A DNA stretch of 44,358 nt. It comes from Solirubrobacterales bacterium. GTDB lineage: Bacteria > Actinomycetota > Thermoleophilia > Solirubrobacterales > 70-9. The stretch spans positions 1 through 44,358 of the forward strand of contig JAOPZF010000235.1 in assembly GCA_025964255.1 (NCBI GenBank), given 5' to 3'. The notes beneath the pieces are model-generated. The model saw nothing but the letters and a program-made list of their open reading frames with translations. It ran no database searches and was not told the origin of the DNA. Each line of letters begins with the position of its first letter. The first letter of the stretch is position 1. The translations under genes and the position numbers were made by a program. Below, in pieces: positions 7,037 to 14,936 of this stretch.

Positions 7037-8462
7037 GGGCTCGGGCTCGGCGGGGTCCGTCGAGCCGGCCGGCGATCTGGCGATCGTCCTCCACTCGCAC
7101 ATGCCCTACGTCGAGGGCTTCGGCACCTACCCGTTCGGCGAGGAGTGGCTCTTCGACGCGGTCGTCCGCTCCTACCTGCCGGTGCTCGAGGTGGCGCGCG
7201 ACCTGACGATGACCGTGACCCCGGTCCTCGCCGACCAGCTCGAGGACGCGGGTGTGCGGGAGCGGCTGCGGCGCTTCCTGGTCGAGTACCGGATCGGCTC
7301 CGCCGAAGCCGACCTGCGCGACGTCTCCGAGGAGCTGAAGCCGGCCTGCGCGGCGGAGGTCGAGCGCTACTCGCGGGCGCTGGAGCTGCTCGACGCGGCG
7401 GGCGGCGATCCGCTGGCGCCGTTCCAGCGAGCGGCGGCGGAGGGGCGGGTGGCGCTGGCGGCGTCGAGCGCCACGCACGCGCTGCTGCCGCTGCTAGCGA
7501 CGCGGGCGGGCCTGCGGCTACAGCTCGACGCCGGGATCCGCTCGCACCGCCGCCGCTTCGGCTGGGGCGGCGGCTTCTGGCTACCCGAGTGCGCCTACGA
7601 GCCGGGGCTCGAGTGGGCGCTGGCGCACGAGGGCATCGAGTGGTTCTGCGTCGACCAGAGCGCCCACGAGGAGCCGCTCGCGGCGCTCCGCCCGGTGGCG
7701 ACCGAGGCCGGCCCGGTGGCGCTGTCGATCGACTGGGAGGCGATCTCCTGGCTGTGGGCGCTCGACGGCTATCCCTCCGACCCGGCCTACGCCCAGTTCG
7801 ACGGCAAATCGCTGCGCGGGATGCGGCTCTGGCGGGTCGGCGGCGGGGAGTACGACCCGGCCGAGGCCGCCGCCGCGGCGCGGCGACAGGCCGGGGAGTT
7901 CCTCACCGCGATCGCCGAGCGCCTGCGCCGCTACGCCGCCGAGCGCGGCGGACCAGGCCTCATCGTCTTCGCGATCGACACCGAGCTGCTCGGCCACTGG
8001 TGGTCGGAGGGGCCGCAGTGGCTGACCGCGGTACTGGACGGCGCCGCCGCGGCGGGCGTGCGCCTGGTGACCGTCCCAGGGGCGCTCGAAGACCACGAGC
8101 CCGAGGCACGGCCCCTGCGCAGCGCCAGCTGGGGCGAGGACAAGGACTTCTCGACCTGGGACTCGCCGCCGGTCGCCGACCTCGCCTGGGCGGGGCGGCG
8201 GCTCGAGCTGCGCCTCCTCCACGAGGTGCGGCGCAGCCTCCGCGGGCCCCGCGCCGAGCGGGCGGCCCGCGAGCTGCTCGGCGCGCAGGCCAGCGACTGG
8301 GCCTTCCTCGACCGCCGCGGGCAGGCCGGCGACTACGCCTGGCAGCGCGCCACCGATCATGCCGAGGCGCTCTACGAGGCCGTAGGATGCGACGGTGACA
8401 CCGATCCGCGCATGCGTTCGCTCGCCCCGGACATGACGCTCGCGCCCCTCCTGGAGCCCTGA
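7017..8462 (+). CDS. GH57 1,4-alpha-glucan branching enzyme, Rv3031-like
   Basis: Glycoside hydrolase family 57 enzyme that builds alpha-1,6 branches in alpha-1,4-glucans. The N-terminal catalytic barrel opens with VLHSHMPYVEGFG. The nucleophile is Glu191 in WLPECAYEPG and the acid/base is Asp321 in AIDTELLGHWW, both in family context. The C-terminal helical part includes SWGEDKDFSTW. At 481 residues it has the short form typical of actinobacterial DUF1957 branching enzymes. TTG at 7017 overlaps the methyltransferase end by 20 nt; no ATG or GTG lies between it and the conserved domain. It is followed after 12 nt by the GT4 glucosyltransferase. Together they would make a short branched alpha-glucan, either glycogen-like or the precursor of a methylated polysaccharide. 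Confidence 0.9.
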   Translation: MPSVGPEGSGSAGSVEPAGDLAIVLHSHMPYVEGFGTYPFGEEWLFDAVVRSYLPVLEVARDLTMTVTPVLADQLEDAGVRERLRRFLVEYRIGSAEADLRDVSEELKPACAAEVERYSRALELLDAAGGDPLAPFQRAAAEGRVALAASSATHALLPLLATRAGLRLQLDAGIRSHRRRFGWGGGFWLPECAYEPGLEWALAHEGIEWFCVDQSAHEEPLAALRPVATEAGPVALSIDWEAISWLWALDGYPSDPAYAQFDGKSLRGMRLWRVGGGEYDPAEAAAAARRQAGEFLTAIAERLRRYAAERGGPGLIVFAIDTELLGHWWSEGPQWLTAVLDGAAAAGVRLVTVPGALEDHEPEARPLRSASWGEDKDFSTWDSPPVADLAWAGRRLELRLLHEVRRSLRGPRAERAARELLGAQASDWAFLDRRGQAGDYAWQRATDHAEALYEAVGCDGDTDPRMRSLAPDMTLAPLLEP

Positions 8463-8474
8463 GGCCCGCCGCCC

Positions 8475-9671
8475 GTGACCCGCGTCCTGATTGCCTCCTG
8501 GGAGTACCCGCCGCTGATCGAGGGCGGCCTGGCGCGCCACGTGCGCAAGCTCTCGGAGGCGCTGGTCGGGCTCGGCGTCGAGGTCCACGTGCTGACCCGC
8601 GGCGGCGAGGACGCGCTCGCCAACGAAATCGCCGCGGGGGTCGAGGTCCACCGCATCCGCGAGCCCGCCCACCCGACCGACCTCGACGAGTTCGTCAACT
8701 GGGTCGGCCAGATGAACGCCGACATGCTCGAAGCCGGGGTGGAGCTCGGCGAAGCCTTCGACTTCGACCTCGTCCACGGCCACGACTGGCTGGTCGCCGG
8801 CGCCTGCGATCAGCTCGCCCGACGCTTCGAGGCGCCGCTCGTGACGACGATCCACGCCACCGAGTACGGCCGCCACCAGGGCTGGGTCAAAGACCACCCG
8901 CAGGCCTACATCCACGGGGTCGAGCGCTGGATCACCAACCGCTCGCAGCGGGTGATCGCCTGCTCGGCCTATATGCAGGAGCAGATCGCCGACATCTTCG
9001 CGGTCGCGCCGGGGCAGATCACGGTGATCCCGAACGGGATCGACCCGGCCGACCTGCCGCAGCCGGGGGCGGAGGAGCTGGCGCGCCTGCGGGCCGGGTT
9101 CGCGGCGCCGGAGGAGCGGCTCGTGCTGCTGATCGGGCGGCTGGTCTATGAGAAGGGGTTCCAGCTTGCCCTCGAGGCGATGCCGCGGCTGATCGCGGCG
9201 GTGCCGGGGACGCGCTTTCTCGTCGCCGGCTCGGGCACCCACGAGGAGGAGCTGAGAAAGCAGGCGAAGGAGCTGGGCCTGATGGAGCACGGCACCTTCC
9301 TCGGCTGGATCGGCGACGACGTGCTGCGCAGCCTTTACGGCATCGCCGACCTCACCGTGGTGCCCTCGATCTACGAGCCCTTCGGCCTGGTCGCGCTGGA
9401 GGCGATGGCCTCGGGCTGTCCGGTGATCGTCGCCGACACCGGCGGCCTCCGCGAGGTCGTTCCCCACGAGCTCGTCGGCCTCCGCTTCCGCCCCCGCGAC
9501 CCGGCGGCGCTCGCCGAGGTCGCAATCCGCGTCCTCTCCGACCCCGACCTCGAGGCCCGCCTGGTCGCCGAAGCCCACGAGCACGTCCGCCGCTTCGACT
9601 GGACCGACATCGCCGCCCAGACCGCCGAGGTCTACGCCGACCTGGTCGGCGTCAAGGCGGGCCCGGCCTAG
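8475..9671 (+). CDS. GT4 alpha-1,4-glucosyltransferase, Rv3032/glycogen-synthase-like
   Basis: GT-B fold retaining glycosyltransferase of family 4. The N-terminal half has WEYPPLIEGGLARHVRKL and the Rossmann C-terminal half has the donor-site motif PSIYEPFGLVALEAMASG (EX7E). It would extend alpha-1,4-glucan from an NDP-glucose donor in the cytoplasm. The GTG at 8475 lies 12 nt after the GH57 stop. The 398-residue length and MTRVLIASWEYPP start fit the Rv3032/GlgA-type actinobacterial enzymes. Its TAG shares bases with the convergent regulator's stop (CTAG, 9668-9671). Whether the product is glycogen, capsular glucan or a methylglucose lipopolysaccharide cannot be decided from this gene alone, but the flanking methyltransferase and acyltransferase favour the last. 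Confidence 0.88.
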   Translation: MTRVLIASWEYPPLIEGGLARHVRKLSEALVGLGVEVHVLTRGGEDALANEIAAGVEVHRIREPAHPTDLDEFVNWVGQMNADMLEAGVELGEAFDFDLVHGHDWLVAGACDQLARRFEAPLVTTIHATEYGRHQGWVKDHPQAYIHGVERWITNRSQRVIACSAYMQEQIADIFAVAPGQITVIPNGIDPADLPQPGAEELARLRAGFAAPEERLVLLIGRLVYEKGFQLALEAMPRLIAAVPGTRFLVAGSGTHEEELRKQAKELGLMEHGTFLGWIGDDVLRSLYGIADLTVVPSIYEPFGLVALEAMASGCPVIVADTGGLREVVPHELVGLRFRPRDPAALAEVAIRVLSDPDLEARLVAEAHEHVRRFDWTDIAAQTAEVYADLVGVKAGPA

Positions 9672-9955
9672 TCGTCCGCCGTGCGCGGCGGGGTGCCGAA
9701 GGTGAAGGTCCCGTATTTCGCCTGGGCCGGCGTCCAGTGGATGCCCTCGATCAGTTCTTCGGGACGGATGGACATCGCTCCCGCCAGTCGGACGAGCGTG
9801 TCGATCCGGGCCAGCCGCTCACCTTTCTCCAGCTTGCCGATCTCGGTCCGGTGCAGCGAGGCCCGTTCGCCCAGCTCCTCCTGCGAGAGGCCGGCGAGCT
9901 GTCGGCAACGTCGGAGGTTTTGGCCGAAGCGAAGCGCCACGCCCTCCGAAACCAC
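9668..9955 (-). CDS. XRE-family helix-turn-helix regulator
   Basis: Small DNA-binding protein with one Cro/C1-type domain: FGQNLRRCRQLAGLSQEELG then ASLHRTEIGKLEKGER, a complete helix-turn-helix. The start is uncertain. The ATG at 10030 would give 120 residues but leaves only 20 bp to the divergent gene and covers AT-richer DNA; GTG at 9955 (95 residues) or GTG at 9940 begins just before the domain and leaves a normal promoter region. The C-terminal ~30 residues (HWTPAQAKYGTFTFG) are unassigned. It may control itself and the divergent 71-residue protein. The gene ends inside the stop codon of the GT4 gene. Confidence 0.75.
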   Translation of the reverse strand: MVSEGVALRFGQNLRRCRQLAGLSQEELGERASLHRTEIGKLEKGERLARIDTLVRLAGAMSIRPEELIEGIHWTPAQAKYGTFTFGTPPRTADD

Positions 9956-10050
9956 TTTACGATCGTCTTCCCGCGCCACGCGGGAAGATAACGTCAGGAG
10001 AGGTTTTGTCTGGCGAGTTTTAAGCTGCATCGCGGTAGGCTTTATGCAAG

Positions 10051-10266
10051 ATGAATCGGACGTTGCAAGCGACTGACGAGCGGATCAATGCCCTGGTCGA
10101 CGAGCTGGCGAGGATGACCGGTCAGGACTACGTCTCGGCTATGTGTCAAGCGTTGGAAGAGATGCACGAACGGCTTGTGTCGGGACGGGACGGTGGGCCC
10201 CGGGTCATCCGCCTGCGAGTCGAGGCTGACATCCCGGAGGACCTGTTGCACCGCTCAAATCGTTAA
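10051..10266 (+). CDS. Small VapB/Rv0623-type antitoxin-like protein, no toxin partner
   Basis: A 71-residue protein whose central part, TDERINALVDELARMTGQDY followed by VSAMCQALEEMHERL, has the look of the short DNA-binding half of VapB/Rv0623-like antitoxins (D/E-x-x-x-L-A-x-x-T-G then an amphipathic helix). The C-terminal tail has no clear PIN-toxin-binding motif, and no VapC-type gene follows. A TAGGCT box at 10036-10041 ends nine bases before the ATG. It is divergent from an XRE regulator, and could be an orphan antitoxin or a small transcription factor. The assignment is tentative. Confidence 0.55.
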   Translation: MNRTLQATDERINALVDELARMTGQDYVSAMCQALEEMHERLVSGRDGGPRVIRLRVEADIPEDLLHRSNR

Positions 10267-10289
10267 CGGGAACGGAATACCCGGGCCGA

Positions 10290-10295
10290 TAACCT
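10290..10295 (+). promoter_or_regulatory. -10 box of a leaderless transcript
   Basis: TAACCT ends seven bases before the ATG at 10303, the spacing expected when transcription begins at the initiation codon. Confidence 0.45.
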
Positions 10296-10302
10296 CCGGC
10301 TC

Positions 10303-10887
10303 ATGCCCTTCTCGAAGCCGAAGCGCAAATCCCGTCGCGGCCCGTTCCAGCGGCTGAGCGATTCCCGCCGCAGCCTCGTCCTCGGCGGCCTCGCGGTCGG
10401 TGCCGTCTTCAGCGCCGCGGTCCTCCGTCGTAAACGGCGCGGGAGAGAGGTCGAGTTCGAGGCGCCGGTCGGGCCGAGCACGCAGCCCGATTTCGGACCG
10501 CCCGCCGCGGTCGACGTGCCGCCGCCCGCGAGCGATCCTGAGACGACCGACCCGCTGCCCGATCCCGTCGACACTGCGGAGGCCGAGACTCCGATCAACG
10601 CGTCGACCGAGGCCGAGCCCCCTGCTCCCTCCGACCCGGCGACCGGCGAACTGAACGCCGAGGAGGCCTCGATCCTCGCGGTCCTCGCCCAGAACGGCCG
10701 CATCGACGAGGACCGCACCGCGATCGCGGTCGCCACCTCGCTCGAACGCGAAACGACTGACGTTTCCGCCGTGCTGCGCAAACTTGGCTCCGAAGGCGTC
10801 GTCTCCGGTGAGCTCTATACCGCCACCGGCGACAAGATCTGGGCCGTCACCGAGCGCGGCGTCCGCCGCCTCGGCGCCCAGCACTGA
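10303..10887 (+). CDS. Membrane-anchored protein with C-terminal winged-helix-like domain
   Basis: No named family recognised. From the N-terminus it has a very basic stretch (KPKRKSRRG), one hydrophobic segment at about residues 24-41, another basic cluster (RRKRRGR, which by the positive-inside rule leaves topology open), then a ~65-residue acidic Pro-rich linker. The C-terminal ~75 residues read as a winged helix: ASILAVLAQNGRI as helix 1, ERETTDVSAVLRKLGSEGVV as the recognition region, and GELYTATGDKIWAVTERG as the wing. Domains of this shape bind DNA or act as protein adaptors. A membrane-tethered winged helix could sense the envelope or tether DNA to it (inference). The ATG at 10303 is supported by a TAACCT box seven bases upstream. 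Confidence 0.7.
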   Translation: MPFSKPKRKSRRGPFQRLSDSRRSLVLGGLAVGAVFSAAVLRRKRRGREVEFEAPVGPSTQPDFGPPAAVDVPPPASDPETTDPLPDPVDTAEAETPINASTEAEPPAPSDPATGELNAEEASILAVLAQNGRIDEDRTAIAVATSLERETTDVSAVLRKLGSEGVVSGELYTATGDKIWAVTERGVRRLGAQH

Positions 10888-10914
10888 GGGCCATCCCTAC
10901 GCGGCCGGCGACAG

Positions 10915-11601
10915 TTAGGCGAGCGGTTCTTCTTCCGGGGTGACGGGATCGTCGGGCCGCGGCGGCTGCAGCGTCGTCTCCGCCTCTGGGTCCGGTTCGA
11001 CCGGCCGCTCCCAGTGCAGCTCCTCGGGCGCCTGTCGCATCCGCAGCACCCGCGCCGGGATCCCGCCGACGACCGCGTTCGCGGGGACGTCCTTGGTCAC
11101 CACCGAGTTGGTCCCGATCACCGAGTTGTCGCCGACCCTGACCCCACGCAGGACGCATGCCCCGTAGCCGATCCAGACGTTCGAGCCGACCTCGACGTCG
11201 CGCTTGTAGATGCCCTGTTGGCGGATCGGCCGCTCGACCTCGACGACCCCGTGGTCGAAGTCGATGAACATCGCTTTGTCGGCGATCACGCACTGCTCGC
11301 CGATCCGGATGTGCTGGTAGGCGGTGATCGTGCATTCCTGGCCCATCACCGTCTTCGAGCCGATCTCGACCAGGCCCTCGTGGCAGCGGACCTTGGTCCG
11401 GTCGCCGATCCAGACGAAGCGGCCGAACTCGACCCGCCCCTTCGCCGCGATCTCGATTTCCAGGGCGCGACCGAAGAAGACGAAACCGTCGGTCTTCCAG
11501 CGCCGCCCGGAGGCGGTCAGCAGGCGGCGCCAGAGGTAGCGCCAGAGCAGCCTTCCGTAGCGCCAGTTGAGCATCCGGTGACGGGCGAGGAAGCGAAGCA
11601 C
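10915..11601 (-). CDS. Hexapeptide-repeat acyltransferase, Rv3034c-like
   Basis: Left-handed beta-helix acyltransferase of the LacA/WecD-like group, transferring acetyl or longer acyl groups from CoA to a sugar hydroxyl. Repeats run from about residue 45 to 175 (for example VRVGDNSVIGTNSVVTKDVP and the closing NAVVGGIPARVLRM). His in FIDFDHGVVEVE sits in the position expected for the catalytic base (by family). The first 35 residues are rich in Arg/Trp and may lie on the membrane; the last 40 are acidic and disordered. It resembles the acyltransferase encoded next to the methylglucose-lipopolysaccharide genes in mycobacteria (Rv3034c, from memory), which fits the GH57/GT4/methyltransferase set about 1.2 kb away. 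The GTG start at 11601 has a TAGAGT box nine bases upstream. Confidence 0.82.
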   Translation of the reverse strand: MLRFLARHRMLNWRYGRLLWRYLWRRLLTASGRRWKTDGFVFFGRALEIEIAAKGRVEFGRFVWIGDRTKVRCHEGLVEIGSKTVMGQECTITAYQHIRIGEQCVIADKAMFIDFDHGVVEVERPIRQQGIYKRDVEVGSNVWIGYGACVLRGVRVGDNSVIGTNSVVTKDVPANAVVGGIPARVLRMRQAPEELHWERPVEPDPEAETTLQPPRPDDPVTPEEEPLA

Positions 11602-11662
11602 GCGGGGGCAACTCTAGTGCCGTCTTCGTGTCACCGGACGCGTCACTAGACTGACGCCCCCC
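11602..11662. promoter_or_regulatory. Symmetric divergent promoters
   Basis: An inverted repeat TCTAGTG (11613-11619) and CACTAGA (11644-11650) places a TAGAGT -10 box facing left (complement of 11611-11616) and a TAGACT -10 box facing right (11647-11652). They end nine and ten bases from the GTG starts at 11601 and 11663, so both transcripts would be leaderless or nearly so. Confidence 0.5.
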
Positions 11663-12625
11663 GTGCCGGACGTTGCCAAAGACGCACCGCTCGCCGAGCG
11701 GCTGATCGCCGGCGACAAGCGCGCCCTGGCGCGGGCGATCACGCTGATCGAGTCCGATGACCCGGCGGGCTGGGATCTCGTACGCGAGGTCTACCCGCGG
11801 ACCGGCAAGGCCCGCATCATCGGCTTCACCGGCCCGCCCGGGGTCGGCAAGTCGACGCTTATCGGAGCGCTGACCGGGGAGATGCGCAAGGCCGACCGCG
11901 AAGTCGCCGTGCTCTCGATCGACCCCTCGAGCCCGTTCACCCGCGGCGCCCTGCTCGGCGACCGCATCCGACTTTCCGAGCATTTCCTCGATCCCGGCGT
12001 CTTCATCCGCTCGATGGCCTCGCGCGGCGCCCTCGGCGGCCTCTCGGAGGCGGCCCTGCAGGTGGCGCTGGTGATGGACGCGGCGGGCAAAGACGACGTC
12101 CTGATCGAGACCGTCGGCGTCGGCCAGGCGGAGATCGACATCGTCGACCACGCCGACACGATCATCCTCGCGCTGATGCCGGGCTCCGGCGACTCGATCC
12201 AGGCGCTGAAGGCGGGCGTGATGGAGATCCCCGACATCATCGTCGTCAACAAGGCCGACCACCCGATGACCGAAACGATGGTCCGCGAGGTACGCGGCGT
12301 GCTGGGGCTCTCGCACGAACCGGGGGCGTGGCCGGTGCCGGTGCTCCGCACCGAGGCCGAGCGCGGCGAGGGGGTCGAGGAGCTGGCGAAGAAGATCGAC
12401 GAGCATCGCGCCTTCATCGAGGAGAAAGGGACGCTGGCCGAGCGCCGCGCCCGCAACCTGCGCAGCGAGGTGATCGGACTCGCGACCTCGCGGATGCGGC
12501 GGCAGCTGGAGGCCTGGGCGGCCGAGGACCCGGGAACGGCGGAGCTGCTGGAGCGGGTGGTGCGGCGTGAGCTCGACCCGGCGACCGCGGCGAGCCAACT
12601 CCTGGAGCGCCGGGCCGATGTCTGA
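11663..12625 (+). CDS. meaB: Methylmalonyl-CoA mutase-associated GTPase MeaB
   Basis: G3E-family P-loop GTPase that protects and reloads the B12 cofactor of methylmalonyl-CoA or related acyl-CoA mutases (formerly annotated ArgK). Walker A GPPGVGKST is at 57-65, followed by the MeaB block VLSIDPSSPFTRGALLGDR, the Mg-binding ETVGVGQAEIDIVDHADT region and the base-recognition motif NKAD. Its 320 residues are typical. The GTG at 11663 has a TAGACT box ten bases before it. The stop overlaps the PRC-barrel gene by 8 nt. The mutase itself is not in the window, but the B12-binding small subunit lies at 24742-25170, so the pathway is probably propionyl/methylmalonyl-CoA conversion. Confidence 0.93.
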   Translation: MPDVAKDAPLAERLIAGDKRALARAITLIESDDPAGWDLVREVYPRTGKARIIGFTGPPGVGKSTLIGALTGEMRKADREVAVLSIDPSSPFTRGALLGDRIRLSEHFLDPGVFIRSMASRGALGGLSEAALQVALVMDAAGKDDVLIETVGVGQAEIDIVDHADTIILALMPGSGDSIQALKAGVMEIPDIIVVNKADHPMTETMVREVRGVLGLSHEPGAWPVPVLRTEAERGEGVEELAKKIDEHRAFIEEKGTLAERRARNLRSEVIGLATSRMRRQLEAWAAEDPGTAELLERVVRRELDPATAASQLLERRADV

Positions 12626-13028
12626 GCCGCTGCCGCTGCCGCACGCGATCGGCTGGGTCGGGACCTCGCTGGCCGACCTCGAGGCGGAGGCGGTCGGCGA
12701 GGTGCAGAGCGTCTACATCGACTCGACTTCGCACGAGCCCTCCTGGGTGGTGGCGAAACTGCCGGGCGAGGGGCGGCGCGGGCGCGGCGCCCGGATCGTC
12801 GCGGTGCCCGCCGACGTCTGCGCCGGCGCGCCCGGGGTGGGTGTCTGGGCCGCGGTCGACGGCGCCCACATGCGCCGGGCGCCGGTCGTCGACCCGACCC
12901 GCCCGCTGCTGCGCGAGCACGAGCTGGTGATGTGCGAACACTTCGGCATCGGCGAAGAGGTCGGCCGCGCCGCCGTCGTCGCCGAGTCGGCCGAAGGCGC
13001 GATCACCTCGATCCCGCCCCGCAGCTAG
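12618..13028 (+). CDS. PRC-barrel domain protein
   Basis: A 136-residue protein with two related beta-rich halves. GWVGTSLADLEAEAVGEVQS then EPSWVVAKL is the usual PRC-barrel pattern found in RimM and photosynthetic reaction-centre H subunits; the second half ends in REHELVMCEHFGIGEEVGR. Function is unknown; PRC barrels often act as protein or RNA docking modules. The ATG at 12618 overlaps the meaB stop (ATGTCTGA), so expression is coupled to meaB although no functional link is known. A longer in-frame reading from 12567 lies entirely within meaB and is less likely. Confidence 0.7.
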   Translation: MSEPLPLPHAIGWVGTSLADLEAEAVGEVQSVYIDSTSHEPSWVVAKLPGEGRRGRGARIVAVPADVCAGAPGVGVWAAVDGAHMRRAPVVDPTRPLLREHELVMCEHFGIGEEVGRAAVVAESAEGAITSIPPRS

Positions 13029-13094
13029 ATCCGCGGCCCGGTGAACCGGGAGGCGTTATCGATTCGTAAGGAAGTGGTGGAAGGCTTCTAGCGA

Positions 13095-14936
13095 ATGGTC
13101 CTGCTCATCATCTTCGGCTTCGTCGCCGGCGCCGCGACCGCGGTGTCGCCTTGTGTAGTGCCCGTGCTGCCGATCGCGCTCTCGGCCGGGGTGACCGGGG
13201 GACGTCGCCGGCCGCTCGGAGTCGTGACCGGCCTCGTCGTCTCCTTCACCTTCGCCCTCTTCGCGCTCGTCTACGTGATCTCGGCGCTCGGGCTCCCCAA
13301 CGAACTTCTGCGCGACATCGCGATCGTCGTCCTCGCCGTCTTCGGCATCATCCTGCTGATCCCGCCGCTGGCCGCGCGGGTCGAGGCCTACGGCTCCAGT
13401 CTCGGCAGCCGGCTCGGGGTCAAGACCGACGAGAACGGCGACGGTTTCTGGGGCGGCGTCGGCCTCGGCTTCAGCCTCGGTGTTCTCTACGCACCCTGCG
13501 CCGGCCCGATCCTCGCCGGCGTCCTCACCATCTCCGCCTCGCAGTCCTTCAACGCCGGCCGGCTCGCCGTCGTCGTCGCCTACGCGCTCGGCTCGGCGAT
13601 CGTCCTCTACGCGCTGATGATCGGCGGCCGCAAGCTGGCCGCGCCGCTCGCCCGCCGCAGCGGCGCCTTCCAGATGGCGATGGGCCTGGTGATGGTGTTG
13701 GTCGCTTTTGCGATGTGGCAGAACCTCGACACCAAGTTCCAGTCCAACGTCACCGCCGACCTGCCCTCGTGGCTGACCAACCCCGCGGAAGGGATCGAAA
13801 AGAGCAGCTCGGCGCAGCACGCGATCGCGTCGATCAAAAACGAAGGAACCGAAGGCGGCCTCGGCCAGAAAGCGCTCGAATCCGAATCGCGGCGGAAGAT
13901 CGAACAGGAACGCGCGCTCAAAGGCGAAAAGCCGAACGAAGGCTTCGAAGGCGAACCGCGGGAATCGAAGCTGACGGCGAAGGAAGAAGCGACCGTGCCG
14001 CTCGACGACATCGGGACGGCCCCGGAATTCACGAACACCGAGGACTGGTTCAACACCCCCGGCGACAAGCCGCTGACGATGTCGAGCCTGCGCGGCAAGG
14101 TCGTGCTGATCGACTTCTGGACCTACACCTGCATCAACTGCATCCGCACGTTGCCTTACCTGAACGCCTGGTACAAGCGCTACCACAAGGACGGCCTCGA
14201 AATCGTCGGCGTCCACACCCCCGAGTTCCCGTTCGAGCGCGAAGCCGACAACGTCGAAGAAGCGATCAAGACCGACGGGATCGAATACCCGGTCGTCCAG
14301 GACAACGAATACGGGACCTGGACCGCCTACGGGAACGAGTACTGGCCGGCCGAGTACTACGTCGACTCCAAGGGCCAGGTCCGCTACGCCGACTTCGGCG
14401 AGGGCAGCTACGGGAAGAAAGAAGAAGTGATCCGCGAGCTGCTCGACGAAGCCGGCGACGCGCCCGGCAAGGAACGCTCCGGCGCCCACGGCATGGCCGC
14501 CGAACCGGAAGTGACGACGCCCGAGTCCTACCTCGGCTCGGGTCGCGCGGAGAACTTCAACAACGGCCTGATCACCAAAGGCACGCACGAATTCAACCTC
14601 CAGCCGCCGGGCGAAAACGAACTCTCCTACGGCGGCGAATGGAAGATCACCGAACAGCCGGTGACCGCCGGCAAAGGCGCGAAGCTCGACCTCAACTTCG
14701 GCGCCCGCCGCGTCTACCTCGTCCTAGGGTCGCCTGGCAAACCGCGGCGTATGAAGGATCTGCTCGACGGAAAGCCGATCGCCGCCGCCGACGACGGCTC
14801 CGACGTCCACAATGGCTACGTCACCGTGACCAACGAACGCCTCTACAACCTGGTCGAACTGCCGAAAGTGGAACACCACACGCTCGAACTCGTCCCAGAA
14901 GAAGGCGTACAGGGATATGCCTTCACCTTCGGATAA
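13095..14936 (+). CDS. dipZ: DipZ-type thiol-disulfide protein (CcdA + thioredoxin + C-terminal domain)
   Basis: Membrane electron carrier that passes reducing power from cytoplasmic thioredoxin to extracytoplasmic thiols. Residues 1-230 are a CcdA/DsbD-like six-helix membrane domain with Cys20 (AVSPCVVPVLP) and Cys135 (YAPCAGPILAG). A charged Lys/Glu-rich linker follows (about 235-305). The thioredoxin-like domain has the active site Cys346-Ile-Asn-Cys349 in WTYTCINCIRTLPY. The last ~150 residues match the beta-sandwich at the end of mycobacterial DipZ (Rv2874). A small hairpin (CCCGG-tgaa-CCGGG, 13037-13050) lies in the 66-bp gap upstream and GGAAGG before the ATG is a ribosome-binding site. 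The end overlaps the response-regulator gene by 20 nt. Glutamate in the second half is coded almost only by GAA, unlike the GAG-rich neighbours. Confidence 0.92.
   Translation: MVLLIIFGFVAGAATAVSPCVVPVLPIALSAGVTGGRRRPLGVVTGLVVSFTFALFALVYVISALGLPNELLRDIAIVVLAVFGIILLIPPLAARVEAYGSSLGSRLGVKTDENGDGFWGGVGLGFSLGVLYAPCAGPILAGVLTISASQSFNAGRLAVVVAYALGSAIVLYALMIGGRKLAAPLARRSGAFQMAMGLVMVLVAFAMWQNLDTKFQSNVTADLPSWLTNPAEGIEKSSSAQHAIASIKNEGTEGGLGQKALESESRRKIEQERALKGEKPNEGFEGEPRESKLTAKEEATVPLDDIGTAPEFTNTEDWFNTPGDKPLTMSSLRGKVVLIDFWTYTCINCIRTLPYLNAWYKRYHKDGLEIVGVHTPEFPFEREADNVEEAIKTDGIEYPVVQDNEYGTWTAYGNEYWPAEYYVDSKGQVRYADFGEGSYGKKEEVIRELLDEAGDAPGKERSGAHGMAAEPEVTTPESYLGSGRAENFNNGLITKGTHEFNLQPPGENELSYGGEWKITEQPVTAGKGAKLDLNFGARRVYLVLGSPGKPRRMKDLLDGKPIAAADDGSDVHNGYVTVTNERLYNLVELPKVEHHTLELVPEEGVQGYAFTFG

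Noticed and set aside
7581-9584. 667-codon minus-strand frame opposite GH57 and GT4
   Set aside because: No recognisable motif; both sense-strand genes have intact catalytic residues.
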